Positions 36,920 to 48,949 of a stretch of DNA of 64,000 nt are shown here, piece by piece. This stretch comes from Chrysemys picta bellii (lineage: Eukaryota > Chordata > Testudines > Emydidae), in assembly GCF_011386835.1 (NCBI RefSeq), contig NC_088791.1, positions 54,951,498-55,015,497 on the forward strand, read 5' to 3'. Positions within the stretch are counted from its first letter, which is position 1; every line of letters begins with the position of its first letter. A program made the translations under genes and the position numbers. The notes under the pieces were generated by a model. It did no database searches and had not been told where the DNA came from. It worked only from the letters and a program-made list of their open reading frames with translations.

Positions 36920-38971
36920 AAGGGGTGCAGGGCAAACCTTTCAGCAGTATTTCAGTTGATCCAACATGAGTAAAACAAGCTCTTCAAGGCAAAAAGGAAT
37001 CCTTTAAGAACTGGAAACTAAAAGGAAAATAGAAAGGAGCATAAACTCTGGCACGTCAAGTGTAAAAGTATAATTAGGCAGGCCATAAAAGAATTTGAAG
37101 AGCAGCTAGCAAAAGATACAAAAACTAACAGGAAAAAAAAATTAAGTACATCAAAAGCCGGAAGCCTGCCAAACTAACAATCAGTGGGGCCACTGGATGA
37201 TTGAGGTGCTAAAGAAGACAAGGCCAGAGTGGAGAAGCAAAATGAATTCTTTGCATCGGTTTTCACTGCAGAGGATGTGAGGGAGATTCCCACAACTGAG
37301 CCATTCTTTTTAGGTGACAAATCAGAGAACTTTCCCAGGTTGAGGTGTCAGTAGAGGAGTTTTGGAACAAAGTGATAAATTAAATAGCAATAAGTCACCA
37401 GGACCAGATGGTATTCACCCAAGAGTTCTGAAGGAACTCAAATATGAAGTTGCAGAACTACTAACTGTGGTATGTAACCTATTGCTTAAATCAGCCTATG
37501 ACTAGAGGATAGCTAATGTGATGCCAATTTTTAAAAAATGCTCCAGAGGTGATTCTGGCAATTACAGGCCAGTAAGCCTAACTTCAATAATAGGCAAACT
37601 GGTTGAAACTATAATAAAGCACAGAATTATCAGACAAATAGATGAACACACTTTCTTGGGGAAGAGTCAGCATGGCTTTTGTAAAGAAAAATTATGGCTC
37701 ATCAATCTATTAAAATTCTTTGAGGGAGTCAACAAAACTGTGGATAAGGATGATACAGTGGATATAGTATATTTGGATTTTCAGAAAGCCTTTGACGAGG
37801 TTCCTCACCAAAGGCTCTTAAGCAAACTAAGTGGTCATGGAGTAAGAGGAAGGGTCCTCTCATGGATCAAGGGTAGGAATAAATGGTCACCTTTCAGAAT
37901 GGAGAGGTTAAATAGCGGGATCCCCCAGGGATCTGTATTCAGACCAGTGTTGTTCAACATTTTAATTAATAACCTTGACAAAGGGGTTTGCAGATGATAC
38001 AAAATTTCTCAAGATAGATAAGTCCAAAGAAGACTGCAAAGAGCTACAAAGGGATCTCACAAAATTAGGTAACAAAATGACTGATGAAATTCAGTGTTGG
38101 TAAATGCAAAGTAATACATATTGGAAAACATAATCCCAACTATACTTACAAAATGATGGGGTCTAAATTAGCTGTTACCACTCAAGAAAGAGATCTTGGA
38201 GTCATCATTGATAGTTCTCTGAAAACATCCACTCAACGTGCACCAGTAGTCAAAAAGCTAACAGTGTAGGAACCATTAGGAAAGATATAAATAATAGGAT
38301 AGTAAATATAATAATGCTATATATAAATCCATGTATGCCCACATCTTGAATACTGTATGCAGTTCTAGTTAACCCATCTCAAAAAAGATATATTAGAAAT
38401 GGAAAAGCTTCAGAGAAGGGCAACAAAACTGATTAAGGGTATAGAACAGCTTCCATATGAGGAGAGATTAAAAAGACTGGGACTGTTCAGTGAGATGACT
38501 GAGGGTGAATATGATAGAGGTCCATAAAATCATGAGTGGTATGGTGAAAGTGAATAAGGAAGAGTTATTTACCCCTTCACATAACACAAGACCTAGGGGT
38601 CACACCATGAAATTTAATAGGCAGCAGGTTTAAAACAAAAGGAAGTATTTCTTCACACTACACACAGTAAACCTGTGGAACTTGTTGCTGGAGATTTTGT
38701 GAAGGCCAAAAGTATAACTGGATTCAAAAAAAGGTTTAAATTAGTTCATGGAGGATAGGTCCATCAATGGCCACTAGCCAAGAATGTCAGGGATGCAACC
38801 CCATGCTTTGGCTGACTGCCAGATGCTGGGACTAGACTACAGGGGTTGGATCACTCGATGGTTTCCCTTTTCTGTTCATTCCCTTTGAAGCATCTGGCAT
38901 GGGCCACTGTTGGGAGACAGGATAGTGGGCTAGATGGGCCATTAATCTGACACAGTATGACCATTATTATG
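36920..38971 (+). mobile_element. CR1-type LINE, decayed, with 3' end
   Basis: A continuous but broken LINE: ORF2 sequence from about 36920, reverse-transcriptase motifs at 37518-38004, the C-terminal part to about 38300, then the 3' region with gtttaaattagttcatggag and ggccattaatctgacacagt before a ttattatg-type end. Frameshifts and stops are scattered throughout. The start is 5'-truncated and approximate. Confidence 0.8.
37518..38269 (+). pseudogene. CR1 reverse transcriptase fragment
   Basis: The 159-codon frame 37518-37997 carries NYRPVSLTSI, then motif A with the catalytic Asp in VYLDFQKAFDEVPH, then SGIPQGSV of motif B. Motif C, FADDTK, lies at 37987-38004 in another frame, so a deletion or frameshift separates them just before the active-site Asp pair. 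The frame 38084-38269 continues with FSVGKCKVIHIGKHNP and ERDLGVIIDSSLK, normal for the CR1 domain after the palm. No endonuclease domain was seen. Confidence 0.8.
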
Positions 38972-39559
38972 TTTTTATGATCTCTGAATGGCCCGTGTGG
39001 ACACTAAAAACTGTTTTTGCTTAAACTGGTTCCATACAGCCAGTCCAGTTACAAATGGATATTTCCCTGCCTTGCAAGGGTGTTGGGAGCTTAAACTCAT
39101 TAGAGTCATTGTGAGGTGCTCCGAATCTATGGTGATGGGGGCCATGTAAGTGCCTCATTAGATTGGCTGTTGGGATGAGGGAATCATTGATAAAAGAAAA
39201 ATTTTGAAAGTCATGGTTCCTTTGCATTTTTTAAATCCTTGTTCTTTAGCAGAGTTTGTCTAATTATATGTTGCTGTGTTGGATTTGCAACTCTTACATG
39301 AGAGGAGGGTCAGCAGTTTTTATCATTAAAATCCATTTAGGAGCAGTTATTTATTGATATCCTGCATAATTTATACTTTGCATCTCTAGATAGTAATAAC
39401 ATTGTATAATAGATAATATTAGTTTGTAATGGTGTAGTGAACTTAGAAGCGGTGCAGAACAATAGGTTGATATTACAGTATGTTAGTAAGTATAATGACT
39501 GTGGCTGTGCATCTTCCTCTAATCGCTGAGCTGTTTGTTCTGACCCACATCTGACCTCT
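38972..39559. other. Unannotated DNA, no gene recognised
   Basis: AT-rich sequence; nothing recognisable. Words near 39105-39145 (gaatctatggtgatgggggc) recall a SINE tail but are too short to call. Confidence 0.4.
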
Positions 39560-40030
39560 TTAAAGATGGTTTCCTTTTCATATACACAGAATTAGCTGGT
39601 CTAATACCTTTCTTAGGTAATTATGCTCATGTAGGCAGTGTCCATGCCAGGCAGATCAATGTGTGTGATATGACCTGTTGTTTCATTAGCCCCTAAAAGC
39701 TGCAGTTAGTTTCTGGTGATGTTTTGTTAAATGTGAAATAGCTCAATAACCTAAATAGGAGCTCTAGGAATACCCCAATTAAAATAAAATGCACATTATA
39801 AATACCTCATTATACGTCCGGCTTACGATGGGGAAAAAATAATAGGTTTCCAGTTTTCCCAGTGATCATTATCTTTTCTTTGAAAAATGGCTCCAAATAA
39901 AAATTCCTTGAGCTGTGGGATACATTAAGGTTATAAAAGCCTCTTGAATTCCCCTGCTTCCACACGTAATTTCATATGATATTTTCAGTGATCTCTGGAG
40001 CTTATTTAGATATTGGTCACTCAAACACAA
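39560..40030. promoter_or_regulatory. Candidate conserved non-coding block
   Basis: Single-copy-looking DNA with dense regulatory-type words: aggtaattatgctcatgtag, gcccctaaaagctgcagtta, cccaattaaaataaaatgca and ggctccaaataaaaattcc (MEF2/POU-like AT cores). No repeat signature and no coding frame. Conservation is untested. Confidence 0.3.
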
Positions 40031-41589
40031 AGGCCACGGTGACTGTTTTATGTCCGTAGGCAGTCTGTGAAATCCTGCTCACCAACTCTACGTTAGTAGT
40101 CCCATTGACTTAATTTTGTCTAAACTATGTGGAGCCATGAAATCCTTGAGCATTCTCAAAAGCTTAGAGGGAAAATGAGAAATGTGTTTGACAGATGCAA
40201 AACCCAAAACAGTGAAGGCCACCAGATATAGGTTACCAGAATACTAATTTAGTGCTCAAATTTTGGTTGGTCTGCATATCTATGGACCAGTACTGACTAG
40301 GAGAAAGTCTAAAACAAATTTTAATGGATCAGTTCACTTGAGAAAAGACTTACTACATTTTGATTAAAATTGTGTGCCCAGTTTTAAACATTGACCTTAT
40401 TGGTATGCTTGAACGAAAGCCCTAAGAAGTATGGTGGATTTAATATATATCATGGAGCTTAGGAAACAGACTGAGATGTATGCCATAGCTTCGTAACTAC
40501 TTTTTCTAAGTTGTATTGTTAGCTTTTTCAGGGAAAAGTATCTCTATGTTAAACTCTTCCATTCGTGCAATAAAACATGTTGCTTATTGTATGCGAGGTT
40601 GCTGATTTGTTTTGAGATGAGTAAAACTTCTGAAATAAATAGACTGAAAGAATGACTTCTATGCTAGTCCAAAAAAAATGAAACTTACCTAGAAAAGGAA
40701 CTGTCTGAGGTTCATTTTCTCCTTTTGTGTGAACAAAATTTGAAGCTCCTATCAGCAGAGGAGTTTTTAACCCAAACAACCTCTATCTTGCTCTTCCTCT
40801 GTATATATTTATCAAGGAACATCCTCACTATTCCAGTCAAAGTTTTAGATCTGAATTGAAGTTGAATTAGCCATTGTAGTTTAGATTACTGTACAGCATG
40901 TAATGGCTGGTCATGACAAGTAGCTGAGCTAGGCCCTGACTCTACGAGAGGCTCTTTGCAGGCAGATACCTGCACTCATGTGGCGCTACAGTGGCTTGCC
41001 TTGAAGGCAGTCATGGGTGTCTGTCTGTCTGCCTACCTGGAGCATTTTGCAGGATCAGAACTCTACATGCTTCAGCAGTCAAATCGGGCTTTTATGTTCC
41101 TTAAAGTCAGGGCATAGCTATTACCCTTGCCGCACTCTCTCCGAAGAAGCAAAACCAATCAGCTATTCATGTGCTTAAACTTAAGCATTTGCTTGAGAGC
41201 TTTTCTGGACTTGGATCCTGATGTACATGACAGATGGCACAGATAGTACATGCACTTGTAGTGTACTGCTGCATTCATAACTTTCATAACACACTTTTTT
41301 ATCAAAATATAATTTAGCTTGCTCCAGTACCTTGGGATATTAGAAATACTGGATGTTTCCTTAAAAAAAAAAATCTAGGTCTGGTAAAAGTTCAGCATTT
41401 TGCTTTGTAGCCAGCAAGATATGCCCTTTCAGCTTTACACATTCTTGAGGTACAGTTTGACTTATCAAGTAATCTTAGATTGACTTGGTTAAGTGCTTGG
41501 CAGATACTAGTGAAAGTTGGACTCAATTCAAGCTTCAGTCGATAAGAGGTTTGAAAGCTTTGGTTCATGGCTGTAGGAAGAGAAGTGTA
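40031..41589. other. Unannotated DNA, no gene recognised
   Basis: No coding domain or repeat terminus is recognised. Confidence 0.5.
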
Positions 41590-41760
41590 GAACTGGAGGT
41601 CTGATGATAAAAATAACGAGCAACTGTCTGCCACCTTAATAGAGAATATTAAAGAGAGTAAAACACTGACAAATCAAATTGATGACCTGGAAAACAAGCT
41701 CTGATTAAGAAATGTCAAGCTGGTAGGTTTTCCTGGAAAAGTACAGACAGGTATGATTCA
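41590..41760 (+). pseudogene. L1-type LINE ORF1 fragment
   Basis: In one plus frame the translation reads NNEQLSATLIENIKESKTL, then TNQIDDLENKL, a stop, then LRNVKLVGFPGKV. This matches the end of the coiled coil and the start of the RNA-recognition domain of L1 ORF1 proteins (pattern DDLEN-R-RR-N-R-VG-PE). The arginines after LEN are lost and a stop is present. No other L1 part was seen nearby; the fragment is short. Confidence 0.5.
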
Positions 41761-42129
41761 GATAATTTGTTAGCTGTGAATTATGACAGAGCAATTAAAT
41801 GGCTAAGTTTGAACTTTCTCTGTAATACACTGTCATTATACTATCTTTAACAAAGCCAGTCCGGGAACCCATGTTAGTGAATGTGCAGCTCTTGAAACAA
41901 AATCCTGGCTCCCCAGGAGACATTGTTTGACACACAAATCTGAATCTACTGTAGATCACAGTCTTGTTCTAGGGTATCAAGTAGATTTTGTTATTCCTCA
42001 AGTGAAAATATGGACCTGGCCACAGGCTTTCTTCTGCTTGCTTAAAAGGTCACATATTTGCCCTTCCCTCTCCCTCCACTTATCGCTGCTGGATTCTGTA
42101 GTGTTTCTGTATGAGACTTTGAGAGAGTG
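41761..42129. other. Unannotated DNA, no gene recognised
   Basis: Nothing recognisable between the L1 scrap and the MITE that follows. Confidence 0.5.
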
Positions 42130-42132
42130 TTA

Positions 42133-42374
42133 GGTTTTGTCTATATGCAGAATTGCAATGGTGTAATTTTAAATACATTTATACTGGTGCAAAAAGCTGT
42201 GGATAGTCTTATTTTAGTTTAAATCAGGTGTATTTCACTATAGCTTAAGTTGATTAGGATCAGGTTTAAAATAAGTCAATTCCTATACGGAAATGTGTGT
42301 CCATACTGGGGTTTGCACTGGTTTAACTGAACCAGTTTAATTGAACCAATGAAAATGTGTATGTGATCAAGGCC
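42133..42374. mobile_element. Probable Harbinger-type MITE, decayed
   Basis: The left end ggttttgtctatatgca and right end gtgtatgtgatcaaggcc are loosely inverted, flanked by TTA (42130-42132) and TTG (42375-42377). Inside, related words such as ctggtttaactgaaccagtt form small palindromes. It has the length and form of a Harbinger miniature but has drifted. Confidence 0.5.
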
Positions 42375-42377
42375 TTG

Positions 42378-43108
42378 GTTTTAAAAAACAACAACAACTG
42401 AGGCTACAGAGGATTCTCATGCATAGGGAATTTTATGAAAAGAACTTTGTTTGCTTTCCTGAGTGTTTTCTCCCTCATTTTACTTTTTCTTTAAAATTCT
42501 TCCACTAAGCGTGTTGTGTAGAAGTTCTATATAAAATTATATTTAATCTATATTTTCATTTTTATCTGGGATTAACATTAGTCACTAGAAGGCTTTTAAT
42601 GTTCTTTATTTTTAAAACCAGTGGATAGGTAACTTTTTGGTTTTTTGACTTTCATGTGTAATGCAAGTTACTGTATCAAGAACTCAAAACTAGTTCAAGG
42701 CTTTGCACCATTCACAGCTTGCCTGGATCCCATAGTGGGCAACTCTAATTCCCATCCACTGTGGCTGTAATGTGTTTTTTGAGTGGATGATGGGATCTTT
42801 AGCCTGTAGGGTGCACACTTTTATATTGAGGATAAGGGTATTATGAGCTTAATTTGACTCTTGGGTCACACTTTCAACACACCTGCCTTATGACTTCGTC
42901 GCTGACAGAACTCTGGAAGTTCTTTGAAAAGTTGTGAGATCAGCTCTGGTTTTATTTTCCAGAGACAACTGAAAGTGATAAATGTTTTGATAGAATGGTA
43001 AATTTTCACCACTCTGCAGATCAAGTTTGAGTTAAATGGGGTGGGGCTAAGGGTCAAAATAATTCTGCATGGCCATATAAAATCTGAAATCTGCAGAATG
43101 CAAACATA
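42378..43108. other. Unannotated DNA, no gene recognised
   Basis: AT-rich, with no recognised feature. Confidence 0.5.
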
Positions 43109-43109
43109 C

Positions 43110-43167
43110 CTAAATAATATATGCTTTTCATCTTATGCCTAAATAATATGTGCTTTTCATCTTATGC
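43110..43167. repeat. 29-bp tandem duplication
   Basis: Two copies of a 29-bp unit beginning ctaaataata lie head to tail (43110-43138 and 43139-43167), differing at one base (tatatg versus tatgtg). This looks like a recent local slippage or duplication, just outside the hAT element that follows. Confidence 0.9.
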
Positions 43168-43180
43168 TGTTGGTTTACTT

Positions 43181-43373
43181 CAGGGGACAGCAACCTTCAG
43201 CACGCGGCCCATCAGGGTAAACCACTGGCGGGCCGCGAGACATTTTGTTTACGTTGACTGTCTGCAGGCATGGCCCCCTTCCCTCCTCCCCCATTCACAG
43301 CCAATGGGAGCTGCGGGAAGTGGCGCAGGCGGATTAACCTGATGGGTCACATGCAGAAGATTGCTGACCCCAG
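43181..43373. mobile_element. Short non-autonomous hAT, same family as 51562
   Basis: The left end caggggacagcaaccttc and right end gattgctgaccccag are inverted. The inner words gcacgcggcc, gtaaaccactggcgggcc and ccaatgggagctgcgggaag recur in the 51562-51863 element. The flanking octamers tttacttc and tctacttc differ at one base. Confidence 0.75.
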
Positions 43374-43544
43374 TCTACTTCATTTTTTGGAGATATTAAA
43401 AAAAAATTAATTGTCTTAATAGCCTGCACTTTTTTCTGTTATGGAATTGTGGAACTGCAGGGTTTGCAACTGCTGCTCTGCAAGATGCTTTACTAAGATG
43501 GCACTCTGAAGTTCTCTTGGCATGAAAATAGAAAAGATTATGCG

Positions 43545-43880
43545 TAAAATTTTCAAATACACCTAAGTCCCATTTTCAAAAGAGAGTTGGGGCCAGAAAT
43601 TTAAATGTACTTAGGTACCCAAAGATGCAGATAGGTACCCAGTAGGATTTTCAAAAGGACTGAGGCACCTAATAATGGGAGGTAGGTGACATTTTAGAAA
43701 ATCCCACTAGGTGCCTATGTGTATCTTTAAGCACCTAAGTACCTTTAAAAATCTGGCCTTTAGTCTCCTAAATTCCATTGACTTTCAGTGAGATTTAGGC
43801 TCAGAAGTGCCTTTGTCTCATTTTAAAATTGGATTTAGGCTCGTAAGCCACCTCAGGTGCTTTTGAAAATTGTCATTGTG
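43545..43880. repeat. Fold-back (palindromic) repeat
   Basis: Inner arms 43591-43660 and 43690-43758 pair: ggccagaaatttaaatgtac at the left against gtacctttaaaaatctggcc at the right, with cagataggtacccagtagga against the tcccactaggtgcctatgtg side. Outer arms (aattttcaaatacacctaag near 43548, and caggtgcttttgaaaattgt near 43855) extend the symmetry. Short taggcacctaa-type words repeat through it. This fold-back class is common in sauropsid genomes and encodes nothing. Confidence 0.7.
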
Positions 43881-45617
43881 TTTTGCAAAGTGAGCCTTAT
43901 TTAATATGTAATTTCATGGTATGCGTTGTACCTATGGTCCTGCTGCTGTACCATGTGTTCTCATGTGAACTGTACCCAAATACAAAAGATCATTTAAGAA
44001 ACAAAACTATAGGCATATTTAGCTGGGAGAGGTGACACATTCTGGCTTGAGGCTGTTACATGTTAATGACATATAACCTTGTCATTTATCAAATGTTTCT
44101 CTGCCATTAGATCTTACACAATGCGTAGGTGTAATGAACTTGGAAGAACATTTTCTCACTTGAGATTATCTCCCAAAATTGATATAAGGTTAAAATTATT
44201 GTTAAAGCGATAAAGAATAAATAAAATACGAAGCCAGACTGAAATGAGTACAGTATGTGGCATTGGCAATATCTAATGTCACTCACAAAAGATAAGTGGT
44301 CAGTGAAACTTTTTTGTGATTTGCTGTGTTTTTAAAGGATGTGTATTCAATCTTTACTAGCCCTTCTGATCTTGCAAAGAAGCATTGTGCTGGAAGAGAA
44401 TGTTTCTGTATTTCAACTGCTGTCTACAGAATGTAAGTGCATTATAACTGCATTGATAGTTCCATTATCACAGCAGGACTCTACCAGACTCAGTAAGGTT
44501 GCTAATCAGTCAATTGTTGATCTTACTTAAAAAGTAAAGAACAGATCTCAAGATAAAAGGAATACTCTGTGGGAAAGTATTGCTGTTGTTTTTTTAGGAA
44601 CTTACCTTTTTTCCCCTAAAATGTTGGTATAGTATGTTATATGCATTGAGAATATTGTATGGATAGTCAATAATTTATCCTATAGATATTTTAACATGAG
44701 ACTGCCTAAACTGAGTATCCCAAAGGCACGGGAAAATATTGGGGTGTGCAAAATGTGGGTGGCATGAAGGCAAAAATGCAGATCCAGTGAACATGAGGGA
44801 ATGGTGTCAATCAAATTTGAAATAGGTTGCCTGATGTAATGTACTGCTAGCTTCAATTCTGATTAATTTAAATATATAATGATAACACAGAAAATAGCCA
44901 CCATATAAGACTAGAGCCAGATTGCCTATTACAAAGTACCGCCAGATTTACCTTTGCAATTGCTTATTGCAAAGCTTAATTAAAATGATCAGTTGACTCA
45001 CTGGGTGATCTGAATACTGGTGCCAACATTTAAAAATCCAGTCTTGAGCCATTTCACATCTCCTGCCAACTGCCAGTCTCTTGGTGCACTAAGTACTTCC
45101 AGCAATAATGTCTCCTGATAGTCACTGTGAGGAAGCTCTGCTTCTATGTCTGGTTGGTGAATCTCAGTCTAGTTTTAAAGTTTTAAAGCAAATTTGTTGT
45201 AAGGGGCCTTGACAAGCTCCAGTCCTACAATTGATAACATGTGGGTCAGCTGCTGCATGAGCAGACAGCCCTGCTGACTTTAATTGGGCTCTACTTAGGA
45301 GCAGTCCTCATGGCTTCAATTTCAGGATTGGGGCCAAAGCTGAAAGCTTTGTCTTGGAAGTATTTGTATCCGATACATTTTAGATATCCTCCTGGACTCA
45401 TACTCTCCATTGAACTCAAATATATCACCCTGCCACTTTTTTTTTCTTTTAACAAAAATAATAGTGAGGAGTGAGGAGAAGCAACAAGAAAAACGAAATA
45501 ATGGACCAGAAAAACATTAAAGGGACTCTTAACAGGCCTGTCCCTTTAAAGAGCAAGATGCCTTAGGCCAGTTGGTGTTGTTCCAGTCGCCCTGCCCCAG
45601 TACCTCTGTGACCACTG
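43881..45617. other. Unannotated DNA, no gene recognised
   Basis: AT-rich; nothing recognisable apart from short simple runs. Confidence 0.5.
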
Positions 45618-45766
45618 CCACCTCGCAGGGTCCCAGAGCTTGGGCTCCAGGCCGAGCCTGAATGTCAACACACCAGTTTTTCATTCCCAGAGCCCAAGCC
45701 CTGAGAACCCAAGTCAGCTGACCCAGGCCAGCAGTGGGTTTTTTTATCCCTGTGTAGCCATAGCCT
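45618..45766. mobile_element. Half of a Harbinger-type MITE
   Basis: The sequence gcagggtcccagagcttggg, agtcagctgacccaggccag and a closing tgtgtagccatagcc parallels the 9264-9549 element in reverse (cagctgactcagcc, gagcctgggctctagg). Only one terminus is seen, so it is a 5'- or internally deleted copy. Confidence 0.55.
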
Positions 45767-46480
45767 CAAAGGCACAGGGGTTGGTGGAGCAGATTGTGCT
45801 CTGTGATCACAAAGAAGCCCATGGAGAGGTTGTGTCTGCCAGAGGCTTCTGCATGGAGTGATGTGGCTCCATATTACCCCCTATTTGTGGAGTTTTAATC
45901 AAGGGGGACACACTCAAGAGAACACATTTCTGAAGTGGGGGATGTTCTACATATTTAGAAATATGCAAACAGCGCATCTGGAGTACCTCCTATCATGGCT
46001 CATACTGGAACAAGCACTTGTCTGGAGAAAACTGAGCTAATAAAGGACAGCTACATCATCCACCTAATTCTCAGTCACAAGAATATTCAGGGGCCTCATC
46101 TTGTTAAGCAGACAAACACTGAATTAGCTGCAGTGCTAAATTCAACGGGTGGTGGGGAGGAAAGCTGGATGCTTGTCATATTCTTTCTTCCATTGTAGGT
46201 AAGCAGCGTGTGTGCACTCAGTGGAGGTAGCCCTTTGTTACACGTGCAGTAAGTTGGTTGATTGTCTGTATTTTTAATATAGCAGTACATTGGTGTTCAA
46301 TCCTTTATAAAGAGATTTAAAAGCATGGCTGGAATCCATAAAGATAATGCTACAATATGGTCCAACTTTCAAGGCAGATGAGTCTAAGGCTCAACCTTGA
46401 AATTGCTTTAAAAGATGGGAAGAAAGGTGTGTCTCAAACAAAATATGAATCTTCTTTTTTTAAAAATAATTGTAACATAG
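45767..46480. other. Unannotated DNA, no gene recognised
   Basis: No recognised domain or repeat. Frames here are under 75 codons and featureless. Confidence 0.5.
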
Positions 46481-47325
46481 GTAGATACGCTGGAGGGTAG
46501 GGATAGGGTCCAGAGTGACCTAGACAAATTGGAGGTTTGGGCCAAAAGAAATCTGATGAGGTTCAACAAGGACAAGAGCAGAGTCCTGCACTTAGGAAGG
46601 AAGAATCCCATGTACCGCTACAGGCTGGGGACCGACTGGCTAAGCAGCAGTTCTGCAGAAAAGAACCTGGGGATTACAGTGGATGAGAAGCTGGATATGA
46701 ATCAGCAGTGTGCCCTTGTTGCCAAAAAGGCCAACGGCATATTGGGCTGTATTAGTAGGAGCATTGCCAAGTGACTATTCCCCTCTATTCGGGACTGGTG
46801 AGGCCACACCTGGAGTATTGCGTCCAGTTTTGGCCCCCCCACTACAGAAAGGAAGTGGACAAATTGGAGAGAGTCCAGCAGAGAGCAACGAAAATGATTA
46901 GGGGGCTGGAGCACATGACTTATGAGGAGAGGCTGAGGGAACCGGGGTTATTTAGTCTGCAGAAGAGAAGAGTGAGGGGTGATTTGATAGTAGCTTTCAA
47001 CTACCTGAATTCTAAGGTTCCAAAGAGGATGGAGCTCGGCTGTTCTCAGTGGTGACAGATGACAAAACAAGGAGTAATGGTCTCAAGTTGCAGTTGGAGA
47101 GGTTTAGGTTGGATATTAGGAAAAACTATTTCACTAGGAGGGTGGTAAAGCACTGGAATGGGTTACCTAGGGAGGTGGTGGAATCTCCATCCTTAGAGGT
47201 TTTTAAGGCCCTACTTGACAAAGCCTTGGCTGGGATGATTTAGTTGGTGTTGGTCCTGCTTTGAGCAGGGGGTTGGACTAGATGACCTCCTGAGGTCCCT
47301 TCCAACCATGATATTCTATGATTCT
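46481..47325 (+). mobile_element. CR1 LINE, 5'-truncated, canonical 3' tail
   Basis: Three overlapping frames (46529-46774, 46771-47055, 47049-47243) give the C-terminal CR1 ORF2: [51 protein letters not shown], then [19 protein letters not shown]. The 3' region ggttggactagatgacctcc and gatattctatgattct is the classic CR1 tail. Only a few frameshifts separate the frames, so it is younger than the other CR1 copies here. No reverse-transcriptase palm motifs are present. Confidence 0.9.
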
Positions 47326-48710
47326 TGTGCATGAAACTGCCCTGTACTTTACAGTGCATATTACTTAGCTGCTGTATAATAGTGAATCTTTGTATAATAG
47401 TGATAGGTTCAAGTCATTGACTTACACAAATTAAAAATGGAGGATGTCTTTGGATGTAATTAAGATAAAAGATGCATATTCAAGCGTGTTATTTTTAAGC
47501 AGGGGGGGTTGCAGCTTCCTCTTATAACAGCTTACAGATTTGTTTTTCTTGTTTTACAGCAGCTGCTGCTGTAATTTCCAATAGTTTACAGCAATATGGT
47601 AAAGAAAGTGAGCAAAATGTACTACAACTTTACAGCTTAGCAGCTGTCTACTGATGTTTCAATTTCAGATAAGTATCAAAGCAATGAGAGGTGTTTCCTT
47701 TCATTATTGCTTTTGGCAAAAAAAAAAAAAAAAGACTTCAAAATTTCAATTTTCAACCCTTTTGGACACAAATATCCTGGATGTGAATATGTGTATATAT
47801 CATTGTGAAGTGACATTTTATGAACTCTATCTGTCCTTCATCTCATACATGTCTACTTCATAACTATGAGAAAATCATCTGCCAGACAATTTATAAAATT
47901 CAGTTTATTCTTTCTACTGTCATGGTCACAACAGTGAAATAAGCAAACTGACATTTGAATCTTTCCACATTCATTCACTGCATTATAAAGATTTGATCCA
48001 GGCCACTGGCATTTGCCTTTTGGATTTGGATGAAGATGCTTAAAGAAGCTATCATTGCAAATATACATACAACCCTCTTGATCAGAATGAAATAAAAAGG
48101 CTTGATAATAGACTGTGTAAGAGACCAAATGTTACAATATTAAATGTGTGTCATAATTATAATTACATATTATACAAAAAACTACATTAAAAATGTTACT
48201 TAGATTACCAAGTCAAGCATTCAAAAGTTTAGGAAATACCTGATTTACGGTTGCCTGTGCAACCTAATTCTGCCCACTTCTGTGTCACTCCTGTGCACTG
48301 AATGAGGCTGGAGTCCTGTGGAAATAATTGTATGCAATCATGCAGTTAAGACTGAATCATAATTATGCTTAGCAGAATTTGATTTTTATTTTTTATCATT
48401 TCAATGGATAAATTGATGTTTATTTTTAAGCTTTTTTTTTGTTTTTATTGTTGTTTTTTTCTACAGTTGCAGGAAATTAGCAGCGGGTGCGGGGGGTCAT
48501 TATATGTCAAAATATACAAAGTAAATATCATTCAACCAGACTCTAATAAGTCTTCAAGCTGCATTTTTCTTACTTTGCCTATCTGCCAATCTACATTTTG
48601 ATTATTATTGATGGAAATATTTTCTATCAGTTTTTCTCTGGTGAAATTGACGCTTACCAAAATTTACTCATAAAAATCTAATCCTTCCAAGCTTAGTCAT
48701 AATGTGTACA
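47326..48710. other. AT-rich DNA, no gene recognised
   Basis: No gene. A poly-A run of 16 lies at 47718-47733. The stretch 47500-47640 includes ttttacagcagctgctgctg and gtttacagcaatatgg with no repeat words, but is too little to call an element. Confidence 0.45.
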
Positions 48711-48718
48711 CACAAGAG

Positions 48719-48925
48719 CAGGGCCGGCTCCAGGCACCAGCACAGGAAGCAAGTGCTTGGGGCGGGCAATGGAAAGGGGCGGCACGTCTGGCTCTTCAGC
48801 GGCAAGTCCCTAGGTCCCTCTCGAAGGGAAGGACCGGCCACCGAATTGCCGCCGAAGAATGAAGTAGCGCGGCTTTTCTTTTCCCCCCACCGCTTGGAGT
48901 GGCAAAAATGCTGGAGCTGGCCCTG
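48719..48925. mobile_element. Short non-autonomous hAT, perfect TSD
   Basis: The TIRs are cagggccggctccagg at the left and ctggagctggccctg at the right, with the octamer cacaagag repeated perfectly at 48711-48718 and 48926-48933. At 207 bp and GC-rich in AT-rich surroundings it is a young miniature. It landed next to the old CR1 3' end that follows. Confidence 0.92.
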
Positions 48926-48949
48926 CACAAGAGGATCAAATTATGAATA

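Noticed and set aside
43545..43880. Repeated short words as a CRISPR-like array
   Set aside because: The words are arranged as mirror-image arms, not as evenly spaced direct repeats with unique spacers, and the host is a vertebrate.
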